Shown piece by piece: positions 6,753 through 15,055 of a DNA stretch of 21,685 nucleotides. The position numbers and the translations under genes are program-made. The first letter of the stretch is position 1; the number at the start of each line of letters is the position of its first letter. The notes beneath the pieces are model-generated. The model had not been told where the DNA came from and did not search any database. It saw only the letters and a program-made list of their open reading frames with translations. The DNA is from JBLXBZ01 sp048265185 (lineage in GTDB: Bacteria > Pseudomonadota > Alphaproteobacteria > Rhizobiales > Stappiaceae). The DNA lies in assembly GCA_048265185.1 (NCBI GenBank), contig JBLXBZ010000019.1, forward strand, positions 1 through 21,685, read 5' to 3'.

Positions 6753-7664
6753 TCACTTCAGCAGGCCGTTCGTGGTGAGAAAGTCCTTGGCCACCGCCTC
6801 GGCCGGCTCCCCGCCCACCTGAACGCGTCCGTTCAACTCTTGCAAGGTGGCCAAGTCGAGCTTTGCGAAAACGGGCGCGAGCAATTCGGCGATTTGCGGG
6901 TTTTCTTTCAAAACCGCGCCGCGGATGATGGCGGCGGGCTGATAGACGGGCTGGACGTGCTTGTCGTCCTCCATCACCACCAGGCCTGAGGGCGCGATGC
7001 CGCCGTCGGTGCCATAGACCATGGCGGCGTTGACGCCGCTGGTGCCGCGGGCGGCGGCGGCGATGGTGGCGGCGGTGTCGCCTCCCGACAGAATGACCAA
7101 TTGATCGGAGGAGAGCTCGAAATCATAGGCTTTATGGAAGGCGGGAAGGGCGGCGGCTGAATTGACGAACTCGGATGACGCGGCGAGTTTGGCCGCGCCG
7201 CCGGATTTGACGTAGGCGCCGAAGTCGCTCATGGAGGCAAGCTGATTTTCGCCGGCCACATCGGAGCGCAGAGCTATGGCCCAAGTGTTATTGGCGGGCG
7301 CCGGCTGCAGCCATACAATGTCATTGGCCGCAAGGTCCAATTCGGCCGCGCGGGCGTAACCCGCCTTCGGGTCTTTCCAGACGTCGCTGTCGGCCTCATT
7401 GAAAAAGAAGGCCGCATTGCCGGTGTATTCAGGATAAATGTCAATTTCACCTGCAGTGATCGCTTTGCGCAGAATTGGCGTGCCGCCCAGTTGCAACCGA
7501 TTTTCGGTCTCGATCCCGCCCGCGTTCAACACTTGCTCAATCATATTGCCGATAACGCCGCCTTCCGTGTCGATCTTGGAGGAGACCACCACTTGCGCGC
7601 TCGCAGCGCTCATTGTCGCCGCAAGGCCGGCCGCCGCCGCGATCAGGAATTTGCCAATATCCAT
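6753..7664 (-). CDS. osmF: Periplasmic substrate-binding protein OsmF (YehZ) of the osmoprotectant ABC importer
   Basis: A 303-residue OpuAC-fold binding protein. The signal peptide spans residues 1-23 with an ASA cleavage end before Q24. The mature part begins VVVSSKIDTEGGVIGN and has the family marks YPEYTG (77-82), APANNTW (122-128), KLAASSEF and GGDTAATI, matching E. coli YehZ/OsmF closely. GGAG sits just upstream of the ATG. It is the first gene of the operon and so carries the main promoter in the 311-base gap at 7665-7975. It captures the solute in the periplasm and hands it to YehY/YehW. The usual candidates are glycine betaine or related quaternary amines. Confidence 0.94.
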   Translation of the reverse strand: MDIGKFLIAAAAGLAATMSAASAQVVVSSKIDTEGGVIGNMIEQVLNAGGIETENRLQLGGTPILRKAITAGEIDIYPEYTGNAAFFFNEADSDVWKDPKAGYARAAELDLAANDIVWLQPAPANNTWAIALRSDVAGENQLASMSDFGAYVKSGGAAKLAASSEFVNSAAALPAFHKAYDFELSSDQLVILSGGDTAATIAAAARGTSGVNAAMVYGTDGGIAPSGLVVMEDDKHVQPVYQPAAIIRGAVLKENPQIAELLAPVFAKLDLATLQELNGRVQVGGEPAEAVAKDFLTTNGLLK

Positions 7665-7893
7665 TTGGGTCTCCGTTATGCCCAGATTTCTGTCCGCTGC
7701 GGGCTCGCCGCTTATTGGTCACGCTAGTTGGCGCATATGACGCTTCAATTAAAATAACGCAGCTTTCACTTCATGTGTAGGGGCAATGAATTTTTCCTGC
7801 AACCATCAGCCCCTGGGTCGGGACGTTATTCCACCATTGGAACGCCGCCTCACTAGAAATTGAAGTTGTTATATTTTTCACATTAGCTTCATC

Positions 7894-7929
7894 CACGCTG
7901 CATAGATTGAGCACGCTGCATATCATGAG
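7894..7929 (+). repeat. Tandem 18-base repeat upstream of the MFS gene
   Basis: Two head-to-tail units start at 7894 and 7912. The first 11 bases, CACGCTGCATA, are identical and the last four (TGAG) also match, giving 15 of 18. The 18-base period and position over the likely -35/-10 spacer suggest binding sites for a regulator. Confidence 0.6.
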
Positions 7930-7936
7930 ACATAAT
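7907..7936 (+). promoter_or_regulatory. Putative promoter of the MFS transporter gene
   Basis: TTGAGC (7907-7912) and CATAAT (7931-7936) are separated by 18 bases and lie about 40 bases before the start codon. The second repeat unit overlaps this spacer. The match to sigma-70 consensus is moderate. Confidence 0.4.
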
Positions 7937-7975
7937 CTCCGTCTCTGGTGGGCGTAATCACATCAGGAGTGACGA

Positions 7976-9511
7976 ATGGACAAGGCTGTGCATGAGAAGT
8001 CGAAATCCGCTCCCGGCGCGGTGTCGGGCCAAGTGGGCGACGAAGACGGTCCATTGTATTCCGTACAACAATATATAGATGAAACGCCTATTTGGCCTGA
8101 CGGAACGGATGTGGCGGGCGCGTCGATGACCAAAATGCAATGGCGCATTTGGTATCTTGCGGCGGCTGGAAAATTCTTTGAAGGCATGGTCGTTTTCATG
8201 ACCGGCATGGCTTTGCCGCTGATCGCCAAGGAATTCGGGTTGGACGCCACGGGGCATGGCCTCGTTAGTTCGGCGGTGCTGTTCGGGATTTTGATCGGCG
8301 CGGTGGCGCTTGGCGGTTTGGCTGATGTTTTCGGACGCAAGCCTTTGTTTATCATTGAAATGGCGATTTTTATCGCTTTCCTCGCCTTATTAAGCGCCGC
8401 GCCTAATTTCTCGATCGTTATTATCGCCATGTTCGGCCTTGGAATATCGCTGGGGTGCGATTATCCAACTGCCCATGTGATTATTTCCGAAAGCATTTCT
8501 TCGCGCAACAGGGGCAAGTTGGTGCTCGGCGCCTTCGCGTTCCAAGCGGTGGGAGCGCTGGCTGGAACCGCAGTTGGCTATGTTATTCTCGCAAGCTATC
8601 CTGAAATCGCCGCTTGGCGCTGGATGTATGCGGCGGCTATCGTGCCGGCGGTTGTGGTTCTTGTCGGCCGGTTTTTCATCACGGAAAGCCCCCATTGGCT
8701 CATGGCTAATGGCGAGAAATCGGCCGCGGCCGATTCAATCAGAAAACTTCTCAATCGTGAGCCGGCTTATCCAAAGAAAATTCGTCTTAAACAGACTCAC
8801 GCGCATTCCAAGCACAAGAAAAAGCCCAAGGGCCTTCGCAATCTGTTCGTCAATAAAAAGGCCCGCCGGGCGACGATCTTGGCCTCCGTTCCATGGTTCT
8901 TGCAGGATCTGGGCACTTATGGCATCGGCATATTCACGCCGGTGATCATTACGACCACCCTTGGCCATGGCGCCGAGCACGCTCTATCGGTGCGCGACAT
9001 CATTCACAATGACATTTTGGCGGCCAAGGGCGCGTTTCTCATCGACATCCTTCTGATCGTCGGCATGATTTTCGCGGTTCTTCTCACCGATAAGATTGGC
9101 CGCATTCGCTTGCAGATTCTCGGGTTTATCGGCTGCGCGCTTGGGCTGCTCGTGGCCTCTCTTGGCGGGATTATTGGTGGCGGCATGCAATTGCCCCTGA
9201 TTTTCGCCGGTTTCATGTTGTTCAACTTCATGACCAACCTTGGGCCTAACTCCCAAACCTATCTGCTGGCGGGGGAGGTGTTTCCAACCCGCTATCAAGC
9301 GGTTGGGGCCGGGTTCGCCGCCTCTTTCGCCAAGATCGGCGCGGTGATGACGGCCTTCCTCTTTCCCGTTTTATTGAGCGTCATCGGAACGAACGCCTTG
9401 TTGTTCATCCTTATCGGAACCTCGCTCCTTGGAGCGGTGGTGACCTGGCGTTTCCGGGTTGAAACCGCAGGCGTTAGCCTTGAGACTGTTGATCACTCGG
9501 ACGATAAGTAG
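7976..9511 (+). CDS. MFS transporter (metabolite:H+/sugar-phosphate porter type), substrate unknown
   Basis: A 511-residue polytopic membrane protein with the 12-helix major facilitator pattern. A soluble N-terminal tail of about 55 residues precedes the first helix. The loop motif GGLADVFGRKP (113-123) and its second-half echo LLTDKIGRIR (369-378) are clear, as are ITESPHWL (235-242) and GEVFPTRYQAVGAG (433-446), typical of the sugar/phosphate/organic-acid porter families. The central cytoplasmic loop (about 265-298) is strongly basic (HAHSKHKKKPK). AGGAG lies six bases before the ATG. It is transcribed towards the formate dehydrogenase operon and ends 21 bases from fdsD; its likely terminator hairpin falls inside fdsD. 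Formate or another C1/organic acid is a guess from context only. Confidence 0.9.
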   Translation: MDKAVHEKSKSAPGAVSGQVGDEDGPLYSVQQYIDETPIWPDGTDVAGASMTKMQWRIWYLAAAGKFFEGMVVFMTGMALPLIAKEFGLDATGHGLVSSAVLFGILIGAVALGGLADVFGRKPLFIIEMAIFIAFLALLSAAPNFSIVIIAMFGLGISLGCDYPTAHVIISESISSRNRGKLVLGAFAFQAVGALAGTAVGYVILASYPEIAAWRWMYAAAIVPAVVVLVGRFFITESPHWLMANGEKSAAADSIRKLLNREPAYPKKIRLKQTHAHSKHKKKPKGLRNLFVNKKARRATILASVPWFLQDLGTYGIGIFTPVIITTTLGHGAEHALSVRDIIHNDILAAKGAFLIDILLIVGMIFAVLLTDKIGRIRLQILGFIGCALGLLVASLGGIIGGGMQLPLIFAGFMLFNFMTNLGPNSQTYLLAGEVFPTRYQAVGAGFAASFAKIGAVMTAFLFPVLLSVIGTNALLFILIGTSLLGAVVTWRFRVETAGVSLETVDHSDDK

Positions 9512-9532
9512 AGACGAGCGCCTTCAGGGACT

Positions 9533-9754
9533 TTACGTCGCTGGGGGTTTGCGAATGAGAGGAATGGCCTGTAGGACGACGTCCTGCAGGCCATTTTCTT
9601 TGGCGCGAGCGATTTCGAACAGCTGGGCGCGCATGCGCGGCTCCCAGAAGTCGTTGATGTGTTTCGCTATTCCCTCCACCACCTCGTCGGCGGGCTGGGT
9701 TTTGAAGAAACCTGCGATCTGATTGGCCATATAGATCAGCTTTTCACTCGACAT
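9533..9754 (-). CDS. fdsD: NAD-dependent formate dehydrogenase delta subunit FdsD
   Basis: A 73-residue protein matching the small FdsD family in size and pattern (LIYMANQIAGFFKTQP at the N-terminus, then AKHINDFWEPRMR). FdsD is encoded at the end of fdsGBACD operons and is needed for, or copurifies with, active enzyme; its exact role is not settled. Two ATGs are possible. I prefer 9752-9754, which has GGAG upstream and overlaps the fdhD 3' end by 11 bases; the ATG at 9767-9769 would add MEPPF and has no ribosome site. Its C-terminal codons also form a terminator-like hairpin on the other strand (9566-9600). Confidence 0.9.
   Translation of the reverse strand: MSSEKLIYMANQIAGFFKTQPADEVVEGIAKHINDFWEPRMRAQLFEIARAKENGLQDVVLQAIPLIRKPPAT
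9566..9600 (+). terminator. Rho-independent-type terminator of the MFS gene, embedded in fdsD
   Basis: GGCCTGTAGGACG and CGTCCTGCAGGCC form a 27-base palindrome (one wobble pair, one central base), directly followed on the plus strand by ATTTTCTT. It starts 55 bases after the MFS stop codon. The T-tract is present only in the plus direction, so it should stop the MFS transcript and not the fds transcript. The same bases encode the ENGLQDVVLQA part of FdsD. Confidence 0.75.
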
Positions 9755-10604
9755 GAACGGCGGCTCCATCTGCGACGCGGTGCGCGTGGGTGTAAACGTC
9801 GAAGGCGTCGCCGCGCGTCAGCGCGATCAGGGTGACGCCGGCGGATTCAGCGGCGCTAATGGCCAAAGTGGTGGGCGCGGAGACGGCCATGATTACCGGC
9901 GCGCCGAGAATGGCCGCTTTTTGCACCATGTCCACCGATATGCGGCTGGTGAGCGCCACCGCCCCTTTCGGGCCGGTCTTTAAAGCTGGGGTTTGCCTGG
10001 ATTGCGCTCCAGCGCCGCGACGCGCCAACGCGCCGACCAATTTATCCAGCGCGTTGTGACGTCCCACGTCTTCCCGGACGGCGAGAAAGCCGTTTCCGGG
10101 AACGTAAAATCCGGCCGCATGCGCCGCGCGCGTTTGATCGTGCAGCGGTTGATGGTTTGCGAGCGCGTTCATGGCCTGGCAAATCTCACGCGGCGTCAAG
10201 GTCAACTCCTGCGTTTGTTTTGGTAGCGGGCGCAGCGCCTGTTCGATGGACTCAAGTCCGCATAAACCGCAGCCCACTGGTCCGGCCATATGGCGGCGGC
10301 GGCTGGCGAGCGCCGCGCGCGGACCCTCGCGCAAGCGGATCTGGATGTCGACGCCGTCCTCCACATTAACGCATTCCAGGGCTTCAATCTCATGGGCGTC
10401 GGCGACGACGCCCTCGCAGATGCTGAAGCCGACGCCAAAATCCTCCAAATTCTGGGCGCTGGCCATCATCACCGCAAAGCTTGATCCGTCGTAGCTGATG
10501 GCCACTGGGGTTTCTTGCGCCGTCATGCGGGCCGTGGCTTGGACGCGCCGGCCGCCCCGATAGCTGACCCGGTCAACCGGAACGCAGGCTTGAGCGATGT
10601 TCAT
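9744..10604 (-). CDS. fdhD: Formate dehydrogenase accessory sulfurtransferase FdhD (FdsC)
   Basis: A 286-residue FdhD-family protein, of normal length. The cysteine motif C112-G-L-C115 with flanking GPVGCGLCGLESIEQ is the conserved CxxC that passes sulfur from an IscS-type desulfurase to the bis-MGD cofactor. Other family blocks are LEDFGVGFSICEGV (53-66) and, later, FLAVREDVGRHNALDKLVG and SRISVDMVQKAAILGAP. It begins two bases after the fdsA stop and overlaps the fdsD start, placing it as fdsC of the operon. Without this sulfuration step FdsA would be inactive. Confidence 0.96.
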   Translation of the reverse strand: MNIAQACVPVDRVSYRGGRRVQATARMTAQETPVAISYDGSSFAVMMASAQNLEDFGVGFSICEGVVADAHEIEALECVNVEDGVDIQIRLREGPRAALASRRRHMAGPVGCGLCGLESIEQALRPLPKQTQELTLTPREICQAMNALANHQPLHDQTRAAHAAGFYVPGNGFLAVREDVGRHNALDKLVGALARRGAGAQSRQTPALKTGPKGAVALTSRISVDMVQKAAILGAPVIMAVSAPTTLAISAAESAGVTLIALTRGDAFDVYTHAHRVADGAAVHVE

Positions 10605-10606
10605 AT

Positions 10607-13489
10607 CTATTCCGCCGCGTCCATGTGGCTGGCGATCCTGCGCGCCTGCGCCGCCTGATCTTCATATTCGACCTGCCAGTCGCTCGGCCCGTTGGAGGGA
10701 GAAACCTGCACGGCGGTGACCTTGTATTCGGGGCAATTTGTGGCCCAGTCGGAGAAATCGGTGGTCACGACATTGGCCTGGGTTTGTGGGTGATGGAACG
10801 TGGTGTAGACGACGCCGGGGGCGACGCGGTCGGTGATTTTCGCCCGCAAGGCGGTTTCCCCGGCTCGGCTGGCGAGGCGGATGAAATCGCCGTCGCGAAC
10901 CCCGCGCTGCTCTGCGTCATGGGGATGGATCTCCAGAAGATCCTCCTCATGCCAGACCGTGTTTTCGGTGCGCCTTGTTTGGGCTCCGACGTTATATTGG
11001 CTGAGAATGCGCCCTGTCGTCAGCAGCAGCGGGAAGCGCGGGCCGGTACGCTCGTCCGTGGCGATATACTCGGTGCGCACGAATTTTCCCTTGCCTCGCA
11101 CGAAGCCATCGGTGTGCATGACCGGCGTGCCGAGAGGCGCCGCCTCATTGCACGGCCATTGAATCGAGCCTTCACGCTCCAACAGATCATAGCTGACGTT
11201 CTTGAAGCTGGGGGTCGTGGCCGCGATTTCATCCATGATTTGCGAAGGATGGGCGTAGTTCCAGCCCGCGCCCATGGCGTTGGCGAGATTTTGCGTGACC
11301 TCCCAGTCGGCGAAACCGTTCTTTGGCGCCATGACCCGTCGCACCCGGTTGACGCGCCGTTCGGCGTTGGTGAATGTGCCGTCCTTTTCCAGAAAGGTGG
11401 AGCCGGGAAGAAAGACATGGGCGTAATTGGCGGTCTCGTTGAGAAACAGATCGTGGACGACGACGCATTCCATGGCCGCAAGCCCCGCCGCAACATGCTT
11501 GGTGTCGGGATCGGACTGGAGAATGTCCTCTCCTTGTATGTAAATCCCGCGAAAAGAGCCTTCCACTGCGGCGTCGAGCATGTTGGGAATGCGCAGTCCC
11601 GGTTCATTGTCGAGGGTCACATTCCACATCTTCTCGAAAATATCGCGGGTGGCGTCTTCGCTCACATGGCGATAGCCGGGTAATTCATGGGGGAAAGAAC
11701 CCATGTCGCATGAGCCTTGCACGTTGTTCTGGCCGCGAAGAGGATTGACCCCCACGCCGGGCCGGCCAATATTGCCGGTGGCCATGGCCAGATTGGCTAT
11801 GGCCATGACCGTCGTCGAGCCTTGGCTGTGCTCGGTCACGCCAAGCCCGTAATAAATCGCGCCGTTTCCGCCGGTTGCGAATAGACGGGCGGCGGCGCGC
11901 AGCTCGCTGGCCGGAACGCCAGAGAGTTTTTCAACCGCCTCCGGACTATGCGCCGGGTCGGAGACGAATTCGGCCCAATCCTGGAATTCCGACCAGTCGC
12001 AGCGTTCGCGAATAAAGGCCTCGTCATAGAGGTCTTCTGTGACGATCACATGGGCCAATGCGGTCAGAACCGCCACATTTGTTCCCGGTCGTAAGGGCAA
12101 ATGATGTGCGGCGGCCACATGAGGCGTCTTCACCAGATCAATGCGGCGCGGATCGATGACGATCAGCCTTGCGCCGTCGCGCAGACGCTTTTTCAAGCGC
12201 GAGCCGAACACCGGGTGGCCGTCGGTAGGATTGGCGCCGATGACGATGATCACGTCGCTATGCTCGACGCTGTCAAAATCTTGCGTTCCGGCGGAGGTTC
12301 CGAAGGTGGTTTTCAAACCGTAGCCCGTGGGCGAATGACAAACCCGCGCGCAAGTGTCCACATTGTTGTTGCCAAAGCCGGCGCGCACCAGCTTTTGCAC
12401 GAGGAAGGTCTCCTCGTTGGTGCAGCGCGATGAGGTGATGCCGCCAATGGCGCCCTTGCCATATTGATATTGCAGCCGGCGAAACTCATTGGCCACATGC
12501 GACAAGGCTTCGTCCCAGCTCACCTCTCGCCATGGATCGGTGATTTTTTCGCGGATCATAGGATTGAGAATGCGGTCTTTATGGGAGGCGTAGCCGTAGG
12601 CGAAACGGCCTTTGACGCAGGAGTGCCCGTGGTTGGCCTGACCGCCCTTGTAAGGGGTCATGCGCACCAGTTCCTGACCGCGCATTTCCGCCTTGAACGA
12701 ACAGCCGACGCCGCAATAGGCGCATGTGGTCACGAGGGAATGTTCGGGCTGGCCGATGTCGATGACGGATTTCTCCGTCAAGGTCGCCGTGGGACAGGCC
12801 TGAACGCAGGCGCCGCAGGAGACGCATTCCGAGCCGAGAAAATCCTCATGCATTCCCGGCGACACCCGGCTGTCGAAGCCGCGCCCCTCGATGGTCAGCG
12901 CGAATGTGCCCTGTACCTCGGCGCAGGCCCGCACGCAGCGCGAACACACGATGCATTTCGACGGATCATAGGTGAAATAAGGATTGCTCTCATCCTTGGG
13001 CGCCCACCTTATGTTGTCCGCGCCGCTGGCCTCGCGAGTCTTGACGTGATTGCCGCCGTCATAGCCATAGCGCACGTCGCGAAGGCCCACCGCTCCCGCC
13101 ATGTCCTGCAACTCGCAATCGCCGTTGGCGGCGCAGGTCAGACAGTCCAGCGGGTGATCGGAGATATAAAGCTCCATCACCCCCCGGCGAATGTCTTTCA
13201 GTCGCTCGGTTTGCGTGTGAACCACCATGCCCTCCATGGCTGGCGTGGTGCATGAGGCCGGCGCGCCCCGTCGCCCCTCGATCTCCACCAGACACAAACG
13301 GCAGGAGCCGAAGGCGTCCACCATATCGGTGGCGCAGAGCTTGGGCACCTTGACGCCCGCTTCCATGGCCGCGCGCATGATGGAGGTTCCCTGCGCCACG
13401 GTGACTTGCGCTCCGTCGATCGTCAGGGTGAGCGTTTCTTTCGATTTGGAGGCCGGCGTTCCAAAATCCACTTCCTTGATCAGGGTCAT
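10607..13489 (-). CDS. fdsA: NAD-dependent formate dehydrogenase alpha (catalytic) subunit FdsA
   Basis: A 960-residue molybdenum subunit that oxidises formate to CO2. Domains in order: an N-terminal [2Fe-2S] ferredoxin fold (C52, C63, C66, C80); a His-Cys3 [4Fe-4S] site (H112, C116, C119, C125); a two-cluster ferredoxin module (C179, C182, C185, C189 and C222, C225, C228, C232); the proximal [4Fe-4S] site (C256, C259, C263, C291); then the bis-MGD domains. The active-site motif CARVCHSPTGYG (380-391) supplies the Mo-ligand Cys384 and neighbouring His385. It is therefore a cysteine enzyme and not a selenocysteine one; the codon is a normal Cys. The molybdopterin dinucleotide-binding domain forms the C-terminal part. 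GGAG precedes the ATG, which is six bases after fdsB. It is cytoplasmic, and electrons pass to FdsB/FdsG and NAD+. Confidence 0.97.
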   Translation of the reverse strand: MTLIKEVDFGTPASKSKETLTLTIDGAQVTVAQGTSIMRAAMEAGVKVPKLCATDMVDAFGSCRLCLVEIEGRRGAPASCTTPAMEGMVVHTQTERLKDIRRGVMELYISDHPLDCLTCAANGDCELQDMAGAVGLRDVRYGYDGGNHVKTREASGADNIRWAPKDESNPYFTYDPSKCIVCSRCVRACAEVQGTFALTIEGRGFDSRVSPGMHEDFLGSECVSCGACVQACPTATLTEKSVIDIGQPEHSLVTTCAYCGVGCSFKAEMRGQELVRMTPYKGGQANHGHSCVKGRFAYGYASHKDRILNPMIREKITDPWREVSWDEALSHVANEFRRLQYQYGKGAIGGITSSRCTNEETFLVQKLVRAGFGNNNVDTCARVCHSPTGYGLKTTFGTSAGTQDFDSVEHSDVIIVIGANPTDGHPVFGSRLKKRLRDGARLIVIDPRRIDLVKTPHVAAAHHLPLRPGTNVAVLTALAHVIVTEDLYDEAFIRERCDWSEFQDWAEFVSDPAHSPEAVEKLSGVPASELRAAARLFATGGNGAIYYGLGVTEHSQGSTTVMAIANLAMATGNIGRPGVGVNPLRGQNNVQGSCDMGSFPHELPGYRHVSEDATRDIFEKMWNVTLDNEPGLRIPNMLDAAVEGSFRGIYIQGEDILQSDPDTKHVAAGLAAMECVVVHDLFLNETANYAHVFLPGSTFLEKDGTFTNAERRVNRVRRVMAPKNGFADWEVTQNLANAMGAGWNYAHPSQIMDEIAATTPSFKNVSYDLLEREGSIQWPCNEAAPLGTPVMHTDGFVRGKGKFVRTEYIATDERTGPRFPLLLTTGRILSQYNVGAQTRRTENTVWHEEDLLEIHPHDAEQRGVRDGDFIRLASRAGETALRAKITDRVAPGVVYTTFHHPQTQANVVTTDFSDWATNCPEYKVTAVQVSPSNGPSDWQVEYEDQAAQARRIASHMDAAE

Positions 13490-13495
13490 GATTGG

Positions 13496-15055
13496 TTACT
13501 CCGCCGCTTCGGTGATGGGATTGGGTTTAAAGTCTTCGGGGAAATAGGTTAGCGCGCTCAATACCGGGTAGGGGGCGAAACCGCCAAGGGCGCAGAGCGA
13601 GCCATATTTCATCGTGTTGCACAGGTCGCGCAAAAGCGCGGTGTTTTTCTCGCGCTCCACGCCGTCGCGGATTTTATCCACCACCTCGACGCCGCGGGTG
13701 GAGCCGATGCGGCACGGAGTGCATTTTCCGCAAGATTCAACGGCGCAGAACTCCATGGCGAAACGCGCCTGATCAAGCATGTCGGCGGTGTCGTCGAACA
13801 CCACCACGCCCGCGTGGCCGATAAGGCCGTCTTTGGCGGCGAACGCTTCATAGTCGAAGGGGGTGTCGAAGAGGGCGCGGGGGAAATAGGCCCCCAAGGG
13901 GCCGCCGATCTGAACGGCCTTGACCGGCCTGCCGCTGGCGCAGCCGCCGCCGATATCGTCAATGATCTCCCCGAGACTAAGGCCGAAGGCGTCTTCGAAC
14001 AGGCCGCCGCGGCGTATATTGCCCGCGATTTGAATCGGGATTGTGCCGCGCGAGCGGCCCATGCCGAAGTCGCGGTAGAAGTCGCCGCCGCGCTCAAGAA
14101 TAATTGGAACGGATGCGAGGGAGATCAAATTGTTTATCACGGTGGGCTTACTGAAAAGCCCTTCGTGGGCGGGAAGGGGGGGCTTGGCGCGCACAAGGCC
14201 GCGTTTGCCCTCAATGCTTTCCATCAGCGCGGTTTCCTCGCCGCAGACGTAAGCGCCCGCGCCTACCCGCACCTCCATATCGAAGGCGTGGGCGGACCCC
14301 AGAACAGCATTCCCCAGAACGCCGGCGCCGCGTGCGATTTCAATCGCTTTGTTCATCACGTCGATGGCGTGGGGGTATTCGGAGCGAATGTAGAGATAGC
14401 CTCTGGAGGCGCCCACGGCGATTCCGGCGATGACCATGCCCTCGATCACCACGAAAGGGTCGCCCTCCATGATCATGCGGTCGGCGAAAGTGCCGCTGTC
14501 GCCTTCGTCGGCGTTGCAAATGACGTATTTCTGGTCGGCTTCGCTCTCCAACACCGTCTTCCATTTGACGCCGGTGGGAAAGCCCGCGCCGCCGCGCCCG
14601 CGAAGACCTGAGCAGGTCACTTGCTCCACAATTTCTTGCGACGTCATCGCAGCCGCCGTCGACAGCCCCTTCAAACCGTCATGAGCTTTGTAATCGTCTA
14701 AAGAAAGCGGGTCGATTATTCCGCAGCGGGCGAAGGTGAGTCGGGTCTGGCGTTTCAGGAACGGGATCTCTTGCGGATCGCCAAGGGCGAGGGGGTGGGT
14801 TTGGGCTCCACTCAAAAGTCCCTCGTCCAGCAGGCAGTCCACGTCTTCGGCGCTGACCGGGCCATAGGCGAGGCGGGCGCCTTTGGTCTCCACCTCCACC
14901 ATGGGTTCAAGCCAGTAAAGCCCGCGTGAGCCGTTGCGGATGATTTGCGCCGTTTCTCCGCGCGCGGCCAAGGCCTGCGCCATTCGTTTCGCGGTTTTCT
15001 CCGCTCCAAGCGCCAGCGCGCCCGCGTCGCGGGGGATATAGATCTTCACGCTCAT
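13496..15055 (-). CDS. fdsB: NAD-dependent formate dehydrogenase beta (NADH/FMN) subunit FdsB
   Basis: A 519-residue homologue of complex I NuoF. A thioredoxin-like N-terminal domain (about residues 1-100), without the cluster-binding cysteine set, is followed by the FMN/NAD region GRGGAGFPTGVKW (153-165) and NADEGDSGTF (181-190). The C-terminal [4Fe-4S] motif is ESCGKCTPC (C442, C445, C448) with C488 as the fourth ligand. It reduces NAD+ with electrons from FdsA. The start codon overlaps the fdsG stop (ATGA), so translation is coupled. Confidence 0.96.
   Translation of the reverse strand: MSVKIYIPRDAGALALGAEKTAKRMAQALAARGETAQIIRNGSRGLYWLEPMVEVETKGARLAYGPVSAEDVDCLLDEGLLSGAQTHPLALGDPQEIPFLKRQTRLTFARCGIIDPLSLDDYKAHDGLKGLSTAAAMTSQEIVEQVTCSGLRGRGGAGFPTGVKWKTVLESEADQKYVICNADEGDSGTFADRMIMEGDPFVVIEGMVIAGIAVGASRGYLYIRSEYPHAIDVMNKAIEIARGAGVLGNAVLGSAHAFDMEVRVGAGAYVCGEETALMESIEGKRGLVRAKPPLPAHEGLFSKPTVINNLISLASVPIILERGGDFYRDFGMGRSRGTIPIQIAGNIRRGGLFEDAFGLSLGEIIDDIGGGCASGRPVKAVQIGGPLGAYFPRALFDTPFDYEAFAAKDGLIGHAGVVVFDDTADMLDQARFAMEFCAVESCGKCTPCRIGSTRGVEVVDKIRDGVEREKNTALLRDLCNTMKYGSLCALGGFAPYPVLSALTYFPEDFKPNPITEAAE

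Larger units (their letters stand above)
7665..7975. other. Divergent intergenic region between osmF and the MFS gene
   Basis: These 311 bases contain no convincing gene. They must hold the promoters of osmF (leftward) and the MFS transporter (rightward). The right part carries a tandem repeat and a possible promoter, annotated separately. The left part shows no clear operator or riboswitch fold. Confidence 0.7.

Noticed and set aside
7881..7894. 14-base word CATTAGCTTCATCC shared with the fdsG upstream region (minus strand, 15578-15591)
   Set aside because: One or two exact 14-base matches are expected by chance in a window this size, and the distances to the two start codons differ (95 versus 48).
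10625..11683. 352-codon open frame on the plus strand opposite fdsA
   Set aside because: fdsA is certain by its cluster and active-site motifs; the opposing frame has no recognisable domain or ribosome site.
12464..13255. 263-codon plus-strand frame opposite the ferredoxin part of fdsA
   Set aside because: It is a shadow of the cysteine-rich fdsA N-terminal region and not a separate gene.
13814..14611. 265-codon plus-strand frame opposite fdsB
   Set aside because: It is a shadow; Ala/Gly/His-rich with no family pattern.
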